In this document: piece after piece, positions 59,601 to 64,000 of the stretch
Position numbering within the stretch: position 1 is the stretch's first letter
Layout: the number at the start of each line of letters is the position of its first letter
Assembly: GCF_028453695.1 (NCBI RefSeq)
Contig: NC_135772.1
Location: forward strand, 19,463,412-19,527,411
Reading direction: 5' to 3'
Length of the DNA: 64,000 nucleotides
Source: Augochlora pura
Lineage: Eukaryota; Arthropoda; Insecta; Hymenoptera; Halictidae
The notes under the pieces: generated by a model
Databases searched by the model: none
The model's input: only the letters and a program-made list of their open reading frames with translations
What the model was told of the DNA's origin: nothing
Translations under genes and position numbers: made by a program

Positions 59601-60609
59601 TGTTTTTTCTGAAAAATAATTCTATTCGAAGTTCTGAAATTTTACAAAATGATCGCACAAATTTAGAAACCGTTAAATAATTAAATATTGTGTTGTCTCG
59701 TGTCAAGTTTCTTCCTTTTCCTAATACTTAATCTCGTTTACAGGGAGACAGACGACAGCAGCCAGATATTCATCCCGTTCATAAACGACGTGCGAGTGGG
59801 CTGCCCGGACAGCAGTTCCTCGGCCTCGGTGGACCTGGACGAAACCAACGCGACGATGTCCGGCTCGCCGCCATCTTTGCCACCGGCTGGTCTACCGATT
59901 CCTCCGCCAGGTCGGTTGACACCGCCGAGCAGTCCCAACGTCGGCCAACCGATGAGGGAAGGCTGGGAACCGGTTGAACTGCAGCTCGATTACTGGAGCA
60001 AGCAGACGCAGGGCGAAAAGGGCAAGAACACGCTCAGGCAGGCGTTCAGGGCCCTCCACGTTCAAAGACTCCCGCCGCTCGGGGAGACGCACGGCAACCA
60101 TTTGTCCATGAACTACACGACCAAGGAGAAGAAACAGAAAAGTGCGTACACGCGACGTGATGTTCAGCTTATTTTAACTTAATGAAGGATGTTTGAACAG
60201 TTTCAGATTACTTCCTTTTTGCTTTCTTTCACGTAATATCATCCCATAACGTTGCTACTTTTACAGTAATGAGGTTGGGCAAGAAGAAAGAAAAAGAGAA
60301 GGAAAACGAGCCAAAGAGTCAGACGGTCGACGGCGTCACGCGACTAATTTGTTCTGCGAAAACTCATAACATTCCATTAAGAGGTAAAGTCAAGAAATAA
60401 TTCCTCTAGAGATGCCTCTAGGGGTGGGTTGGTTAGATTTAGACCTATAGACCTATAGTGTTCTTGCGTTTGCAGTGAGCATCGACGGCACCGAGTGGTA
60501 CGGCGTGAAATTCTTCCAACTGTCGGCGCAGTGGCAAACGCACATCAAGACGTTCCCGATAGCGCTGTTGGAGTACAGTTCTCAACAACAGTCTCCGAAC
60601 ACGACGTAA
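44346..60609 (+). CDS. PACS: PACS-family sorting protein gene, 5'-partial, 11 exons
   Basis: PACS proteins are cytosolic connectors that bind acidic-cluster motifs phosphorylated by CK2 in membrane cargo and link them to AP-1/AP-3 and other coats for TGN and endosomal retrieval; PACS-2 also acts at ER-mitochondria contacts. The joined exons (44346-44649, 44948-45232, 47605-47707, 48814-48969, 52917-53021, 57637-57905, 58378-58583, 58942-59289, 59744-60141, 60267-60383, 60476-60609) keep one frame and give 807 codons plus TAA. All introns are GT-AG. Order of parts: cargo-binding region (residues 1-150), acidic autoregulatory cluster (about 159-180), Ser-rich variable middle region (197-407), then the conserved C-terminal PACS domain (408-807). 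Human PACS1 and PACS2 have roughly 960 and 890 residues, so only a short N-terminus plus some middle sequence is missing here. The start-codon exon was not found upstream. Family assignment is firm; insects usually have a single copy, so PACS1 versus PACS2 is not meaningful. Confidence 0.93.
44948..45232 (+). CDS. PACS: PACS exon 2: end of cargo region plus acidic cluster
   Basis: The exon lies between the acceptor TCCACAG and the donor GTGCGT, starts and ends in phase 0, and encodes 95 residues (102-196). The first half, containing SVVALSSQPVDQD, matches the end of the PACS cargo-binding region. Residues 159-180, beginning YSDEEEEFSSEGEAEGSDSE, are the acidic cluster. In vertebrate PACS proteins the serine within this cluster is phosphorylated by CK2 and controls autoinhibition of cargo binding, so the same switch is inferred here. 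The tail HRRKSRAKMPNAR is basic. An alternative donor one base upstream would break the frame and was not used. Confidence 0.94.
45712..45953 (+). mobile_element. TTAA-ended MITE, complete, 242 bp
   Basis: The left end TTAACCTCTTGCACTAT pairs with the right end, whose reverse complement is TTAGCCCCTTGCACTAT (15 of 17 identical), and similarity extends a few bases further in. No transposase is encoded. The TTAA edge with a following CC(C/T) fits the piggyBac superfamily, whose insertions duplicate TTAA; that assignment is inference. It lies in PACS intron 2. Confidence 0.75.
46395..46600 (+). repeat. Tandem array TAGTAAATATTTTTATTATG
   Basis: About seven units of 25 to 30 bp in PACS intron 2, each with CAGTAGTAAATATTTT. 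Confidence 0.7.
46871..47014 (+). mobile_element. TTAA-ended MITE, complete, 144 bp, with internal palindromes
   Basis: Perfect 16-bp inverted ends TTAACCCATTTGCATC bound a short GC-rich body. Inside are a palindrome CGCGGATTAATCCGCG and a related GCGCGGAATATTCCGC, so the transcript could fold strongly. It is too short to code for anything and lies in PACS intron 2. Confidence 0.8.
47605..47707 (+). CDS. PACS: PACS exon 3: basic KQKFIALLKR segment
   Basis: This short exon of 103 nt starts after TGTTGCAG in phase 0 and ends in phase 1 before GTGAAT. It encodes QRNLKQKFIALLKRRFRVSE followed by DLDQDQEEIGQKLS (residues 197-230). The KQKF.ALLKRF.VSE core is strongly conserved with vertebrate PACS1 and PACS2, so the call is secure in spite of the small size. 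The segment follows the acidic cluster directly, as in other family members. It sits about 2.4 kb from the previous exon, across an intron that carries two TTAA-ended elements. Confidence 0.93.
48814..48969 (+). CDS. PACS: PACS exon 4: acidic and S/P-rich linker
   Basis: The exon begins after TTTTTAAAG in phase 1 and ends in phase 1 before a consensus donor GTAAGT. Residues 231-282 read GDMEIEELFDELEDLSDSGP, then ELDTMSVSSTPKPSLRPFF, then SSSRSLLAPPHS. It matches the vertebrate block EDLDELYDSLE..SDSGPE....STPKPKLKPFF. Ser and acidic residues dominate, and the region is probably disordered and phosphorylated. The open frame continues upstream of the splice site into intronic sequence, but the family match begins exactly at the acceptor. 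Confidence 0.93.
49360..49640 (+). repeat. T-rich tandem array in PACS intron 4
   Basis: Units such as CTTCATATTTTGGCATTATT and TTTTCTTCGTGTTTTCG repeat with 15- or 30-bp spacing and create a spurious Met-Glu-Asn-Met frame on the minus strand. Confidence 0.65.
50630..50697 (-). repeat. One-ended TTAA-family copy
   Basis: In reverse complement it starts TTAACCCTTTGCACTCGAAG followed by CTATTTTAAG and GATCCAAAATGTTCG, matching the terminal block of the 9415 copy. Confidence 0.55.
50917..51298 (+). mobile_element. TTAA-ended MITE, complete, 382 bp
   Basis: Left end TTAACCCTTTCGTTAC and right end (reverse complement) TTAACCCTTTCGCTAC agree at 15 of 16 bases. Just inside the left end is a hairpin GCCGACT...AGTCGGC at 50937-50958. 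The body is an expanded AATACA/ATAAA pentamer-like repeat. It lies in PACS intron 4. Confidence 0.8.
52917..53021 (+). CDS. PACS: Probable PACS exon 5 (new inference)
   Basis: This exon is proposed from sequence logic alone. It has 105 nt, phase 1 on both sides, a consensus donor GTATGT at 53022, and a tandem acceptor GTAGTAG allowing starts at 52917 or 52920. Read in the required frame it gives VVTNEETGCTPATAVGQQSA, then GQPPKEKHRVGHTTP, with GC-rich third positions in an AT-rich intron. Joined to exon 6 it yields HTTPERGVDRQSDDSS, which resembles the Thr/Pro and Arg/Ser-rich stretch in vertebrate PACS. Exons 4 and 6 also join in frame without it, so it may be alternatively spliced. The acceptor has a modest pyrimidine tract. 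A shorter form starting at 52977 also fits the phase. RNA reads would decide. Confidence 0.6.
53198..53510 (+). mobile_element. TTAA-ended MITE, complete, 313 bp
   Basis: Left end TTAACCCCTTGCCGTAC and right end (reverse complement) CTAACCCCTTGCCATAC match at 15 of 17 bases. The body is AT-rich and non-coding. It lies in PACS intron 5, about 180 bp after the proposed exon 5. Confidence 0.78.
54308..54365 (+). repeat. One-ended TTAA-family copy
   Basis: Starts TTAACCCTTTGCGATC and contains CCGAAGCTATTT further in. The rest is unrelated AT-rich sequence. Confidence 0.45.
54992..55373. mobile_element. Non-autonomous element with ACAGGGTGGTCC ends, 382 bp
   Basis: The left end ACAGGGTGGTCCACGCA (54992-55008) and the right end in reverse complement ACAGTGTGGTCCAGGCA (55357-55373) match at 15 of 17 bases. 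The body is AT-rich with no useful frame. It is inserted next to an (AT)n tract in PACS intron 5; a target duplication could not be made out. Confidence 0.65.
57637..57905 (+). CDS. PACS: PACS exon 6: disordered Ser/Lys/Pro-rich middle region
   Basis: The exon starts after CGTTGCAG in phase 1 and ends in phase 0 at the donor GTAGTA. It encodes residues 318-407, beginning ERGVDRQSDDSSRRADSDSH and including NYVPGSPPKSEQ, a basic KRTRLFARDRGTPGSNKSKK stretch and the end LKPPADLNSSE. This is the low-complexity region that links the cargo-binding half to the C-terminal domain; vertebrate PACS proteins carry phosphorylation and 14-3-3 sites here, but no exact counterpart can be assigned. GC-rich third positions support coding. 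The acceptor was chosen because only that position keeps phase 1 with the upstream exon. Confidence 0.9.
58111..58250 (+). repeat. Tandem array in PACS intron 6, about 33-bp unit
   Basis: Units of the form ATTATTAACTTCATCTAGAT then CGCAGCAAATGT occur four times just upstream of exon 7. Confidence 0.7.
58378..58583 (+). CDS. PACS: PACS exon 7: start of C-terminal PACS domain
   Basis: The exon lies between CTGTTCCAG and the donor GTAACT, entering in phase 0 and leaving in phase 2. Residues 408-475 begin PRKALVEQLSRVLPDDSLPD and end TCLVTRIQK. This matches the conserved start of the family's C-terminal domain (vertebrate PRK.VYDQLN.IL and LLTRIQRYCN). The donor is imperfect, with A at +3 and A at +4, but the frame stops immediately after it and the next exon restores the motif. 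The domain is structurally a Rossmann-like region of unclear biochemical activity. Confidence 0.94.
58942..59289 (+). CDS. PACS: PACS exon 8: conserved C-terminal domain core
   Basis: The acceptor is TTTTGCAG and the donor GTAATC; phase 2 on both sides. Residues 476-591 include FCNSSAKPPAPIKVVIAGGD, the segment FLVVPLGSNTLSKYLSSIDG, YSMLFGEEWKELL and the end LLLPIGEAMVTY. These match vertebrate PACS [32 protein letters not shown] and LPVAEAMLTCR. Glycine-rich EGGGAGE in the middle is a local insert. No catalytic residues are known for the family, so none are claimed. Confidence 0.95.
59744..60141 (+). CDS. PACS: PACS exon 9: C-terminal domain with Pro/Ser loop
   Basis: The exon starts after GTTTACAG and ends before GTGCGT, phase 2 in and phase 1 out. 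Residues 592-724 contain SSQIFIPFINDVRVG, matching vertebrate YQKFIPFIGVVKVG, a Ser/Pro-rich loop with PPSLPPAGLPIPPPGRLTPP, then VELQLDYWSKQ, KNTLRQAFRALHVQRLPPLG and MNYTTKEKKQK. The vertebrate equivalents are [28 protein letters not shown] and VVTKEKNKK. The proline-rich loop could bind SH3 or WW partners, but that is only inference. Confidence 0.95.
60267..60383 (+). CDS. PACS: PACS exon 10
   Basis: The exon follows TTTTACAG and ends at GTAAAG; phase 1 in and out. It encodes IMRLGKKKEKEKENEPKSQT and VDGVTRLICSAKTHNIPL (residues 725-763). This matches the vertebrate segment [20 protein letters not shown], then ISRLICSAK. The run of Lys and Glu codons is a charged surface segment. The flanking introns are only 125 and 92 nt, typical of compact insect introns. 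Confidence 0.95.
60476..60609 (+). CDS. PACS: PACS terminal coding exon with stop
   Basis: The acceptor is CGTTTGCAG and the exon enters in phase 1. Residues 764-807 read VSIDGTEWYGVKFFQLSAQW, then QTHIKTFPIALLEYSSQQQS, then PNTT and TAA at 60607-60609. The family C-terminus VSIDG.EW.DIKFFQL.AQWPTHVK.FPV is clearly recognisable. The tail beyond FPIALL is short and Gln/Ser-rich, as expected for a variable end. Confidence 0.96.
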
Positions 60610-62960
60610 AACCTCCCCCGCACCCGTCAGAGGCCACACGTTTTACCGTTTATTTGTGTTCATCGATATTGCCAATTAGGATCATCAGCTTAAGCTTGCG
60701 CGCAAACCCCGATAACCATCAAATCCTACCGGTAGATACAAACCGCAAAAAAAAAAGAAAAAGAAAAAAGAAACGAAAGAAAGATAATAATAAGAGAAAA
60801 TCTATGCAGCGAAGTAGAGCCAAGCGTAGTCAGAATACAAATTCCTCCGCTTTGAAACAGAGTCAGAACGGAGCCGACCAGGCAAGCATTCTAATCCGTT
60901 TGATTTCTTTGTCTCCGTTATTGGAATATACGACGGTGTTTCCATTGAGGAAACGATCGATTTTATCGGCTTTGTATAAATGTGAAAGCGCGCGCGCGCG
61001 AATAGTAATGGTAACACATATCGTATTGAAATTATTGGGACACGACTACAGTCCATATGGATTTTTGTTGGTTATATGGGAATGCCGCATCCGGCTCGAA
61101 CAGAGGATAATCGTTCGAGCCCAGGCAAGAAATTTTCTAAATGAAATTCGCTCTCCGTTCGCGGAAGACTTTTCGAGGATGACGCAGAGTGCGACTTTAT
61201 AGCGGGTGCACGGCTAAGATAGATCTTTGTCTAGATCGCATAAAGCGACGAAAGAGAAAGAAGAGTGATTGGGGGAGAGTGGGGGGAGTTTCTGTCTTTA
61301 AATTATCTATTTATTTAATTAACGCCGTTCTGCAATAGACGAGGCGCGACCAGCGACGTTATCGAAGAAGTCTGTGATACAGGCAAACATTTCTCTTAGC
61401 GCACAAACCACGTTAACGAAACATGGCCGGTGACGTTCGCCGATAGACACTGTTACACTCGTATATACACACACGTACACGGAGCCACGCGACACTTACA
61501 CATGTACACGGGTTCGTCGAAAAGAGAATGACGAAGAAAACAGTATGCGAGCCTCCGGGAGATAGAAATCGATACGACGAAGAAAATAGCTCATTAGTTC
61601 TTATACTCCTTTTCTCGTTTAAGATTTCGACGTATTTTTTGTATTCCATTTTATAGACTTTTAGCCCCAGGCTGCTGTAGTTTAAATACTCTATTTTCAG
61701 ATTTTATTATTTAATACTTTATTCCTATTAGAACTCTCGGATTTCCGACCTTCGATAGAGAGTACGCGTTACTCGACCGCCGGTTATCGTTAAGCCTTTA
61801 GAACGCGAGCGCAGAAGAGGACGAGAGCGGACTCTTCTCGCGTGGACAACAGAGAGAAGTGGTTTGCAAAAGTGGTTAGTACGGTTTCCCCGCGCGGAAA
61901 GACAGAGAATTTACGATTTCATTTGAATGTGTTTGCCATTGTCGAAACGAGAGAGAGAGAGAGAAGCGAACAACGCGCTGCGAGCAACAAGTCCGGCTAG
62001 CTTATCCTTCAGCCTTTCACACCTTTTAAGAACCATATCATGAGAAAATGATAAACGATAAGGAACTAACGTTAACGTTGTCGTAGGATTAGGAACAGAG
62101 TGGAGAGCGGGTGAGATACGAGCAAAAGAGCAAGCAGAGAAATACTGAACAAGTTCTCTTTCCCCCTTCATCGGGGAGAGCGACAAATTGTACTGTTAGC
62201 GTAAGGGTAGAATACTAAAAGAAAACGTACTTTTTTGACTTCTTCCTTTTTTTGATCATAGCAACGAGACGAGAAACTTAAATGAAGAAAAAGAGAACGA
62301 AAAAAGATTCTAGAACAGTGCTTTACTGTTTCCAGCGACGTAGCGTCGCCTTGACTGCCTAATGCCAAATTGAGAAAAGAAAAATGACAAAAAAAGATGA
62401 AACGATAATAGAGAAACGCCTACCGAAATTTCCCCCGAGACATCCCGAAACGAAACGATTAAAGACTTTGAGGCGGCATTCTGTTATAGCGTGGAGCGAT
62501 AACGACGCGCCCGAACCGTTTAACGATGGCGATCGCGTTTTGCCAAAGGAACATCAGCAGTGGAGTCTTTCCTTGCACATCCCCGCACCTGCGCGTACAG
62601 CGAGGACCAAAGTTGTTCGAACAGGGTGATCGTAGAGACGAACTATACTTCACTTGTAAATATTGATTGAATTACGCGCCACCATTTGATTAGAAATATT
62701 GTATATATCATATTTAGACAATTCTTTATAAAATTGCGTCGAGTATGAGGTTTAGTATAAAAAATTATTGTGCAATAACCAGGAAATTTTCAGCATTCTG
62801 TAGAATTAAGTATTTTATTTTAATTTCCAGTACTTTAATGTTTTTCGAAGATTTAAAAGTTAGAAATGAAACAGAAATTATTTATAACTCGTTGATCAGT
62901 GTTTCGGTCAATTATTCGGTATGAAAATTTATAAATAAATTTAATTGTTCGAGCCACGAG
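60610..62960 (+). other. PACS 3' UTR, extent approximate
   Basis: No family-like coding sequence follows the stop. The region holds an A-rich block (about 60748-60800), a (GA)n tract at 61947-61963, a Pumilio-type octamer TGTAAATA at 62655-62662, and the first clear AATAAA at 62934-62939. Assigning all of it to the 3' UTR is inference; cleavage could occur earlier at a variant signal such as TATAAA near 60975. Confidence 0.45.
62934..62939 (+). terminator. Candidate polyadenylation signal AATAAA
   Basis: This is the first canonical AATAAA after the PACS stop codon, in AT-rich sequence. T- and GT-containing sequence follows within 40 nt. Use as the actual cleavage signal is not shown by sequence alone. 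Confidence 0.4.
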
Positions 62961-64000
62961 CCAGACAAGATAAAAGTGCGTCTGTTACGTTCTCACTGTA
63001 CGAATATTTTTGCACCTCGCTGTGTACATACATATGCATAGCCCACTTCTCCTGTTCTTTGCTAGTCAGCAATTAGTTCTTAACAAGTATCGAACTGCTA
63101 ACGTAGTCTTACATTTTACATTTTTAACGGCTAAGAGCGGTATCCTGATTGTACGAACTCCCGGAAAAATAGTTGACTTAAAGCTAACGGATGGCAACGT
63201 ATAGTCGCCGCAAGGCGATTGCGCCGGTTCTCTCGTAATTTATTCATTCGTTCATCCCTTAGATCAATCACCAAAATCTTCTCGCAAACGGAACAGTGAT
63301 AAAATTATTTAAAACTTCAGATCTCAAATAATTCTTCAGTTTTACGACGAAGAAAGATTTTGAACTCGAGTTGGAAGTGGGTCATGATGTAAGGGTTGAA
63401 AAGTGGAGTCTGAAGTGGAGCTGCTTCAATCTTCGCTAAGTGATCGCAATTAACCTCTTGGCCTGGACTTTCTGAAGAATTTCAACGAATTTTAGTTGCA
63501 GAAATTTCAGACGAAAGTATTTCTTTTAATTAATTAAAAAAAAGTTTAACGTTCCATGAGAAGGTAGAATGTTAAAATTATTTGTTTAGTTTCAGTGCTG
63601 ATTGATTAGAGGTCAAGGAGAAATATTTCACTGTAAGCAATATTCATGATTGACTTTGAATCTTTAAAAGTTAATGACGAGAGATTCCGACGATCGCATT
63701 CGCGTTTATACGACACGCGTTGCCCCCTTTCGTTCAGCGTGCTGAATTGTTTTCAGCAGTCGAACCTGCCATACGATGTATGTATATATTTCTATACATA
63801 TAGATATATAGATATTATACGCTCCCACAGTTTGAAGCATCTAAGCATCTGTTCGCGCGTTGCTTCGCAGTTTTACACGATATCGTTGTTTGGAGGACGC
63901 TGGAGGACGCTGTCGCGAGTCGCGCGTATGGCATACGTTCTCGTGATCGTGAAAGTGTTCGAAAAGACTATAAATCATCATTCGTAGGCTCGCGAACGTT

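Noticed and set aside
60495..61202. 235-codon frame across the last PACS exon
   Set aside because: It is in a different frame from the conserved PACS C-terminus and runs through A-rich 3' UTR.
62384..62629. 81-codon Lys/Arg-rich frame in the 3' UTR
   Set aside because: No domain and no splice context; likely chance.

Overview
The window reads as nuclear DNA of an insect, most likely a hymenopteran such as a bee or ant. This is inferred from AT-rich introns interleaved with CpG-rich stretches that show no CpG depletion, short GT-AG introns near the 3' end of the gene, many minisatellites and (CT)n/(GA)n tracts, and a single PACS-family gene. The species cannot be fixed from sequence alone.

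Only one protein-coding gene can be supported. It is a plus-strand phosphofurin acidic cluster sorting protein gene (PACS family; the Drosophila relative is KrT95D). Eleven coding exons run from 44346 to 60609 and end in TAA. Splice phases agree through the whole chain and give 807 codons plus a stop, starting inside the cargo-binding domain. The short first coding exon with the start codon was not found, so the model is 5'-partial. Exon 5 (52917-53021) is a new inference from reading frame, codon composition and phase. The 3' UTR follows, with a plausible AATAAA at 62934.

The first 44.3 kb holds no recognisable gene. Every longer open frame there lacks a known domain and is explained by GC-rich or repetitive composition. 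Because the gene is already open at its first visible exon, this stretch is probably its very long first intron, or intron plus intergenic DNA. It contains a 105-nt strong hairpin (9044-9148), minisatellites with repeat units of about 20 to 80 bp (40-bp units at 20590, 43-bp at 30100, 27-bp at 37842, 26-bp at 34230, about 80-bp at 16150), homopolymer C runs, and microsatellites.

The most notable pattern is a dispersed family of short elements beginning TTAACCCYTTGC. At least five copies are bounded on both sides by inverted copies of this end (36756-37067, 45712-45953, 46871-47014, 50917-51298, 53198-53510), and more than ten are one-ended. The TTAA edge and CCC start suggest piggyBac-type non-autonomous elements. 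Four of the five complete ones lie in introns of the PACS gene. A different element with ACAGGGTGGTCC-type ends lies at 54992-55373. No rRNA, tRNA, CRISPR array or autonomous transposon was found.
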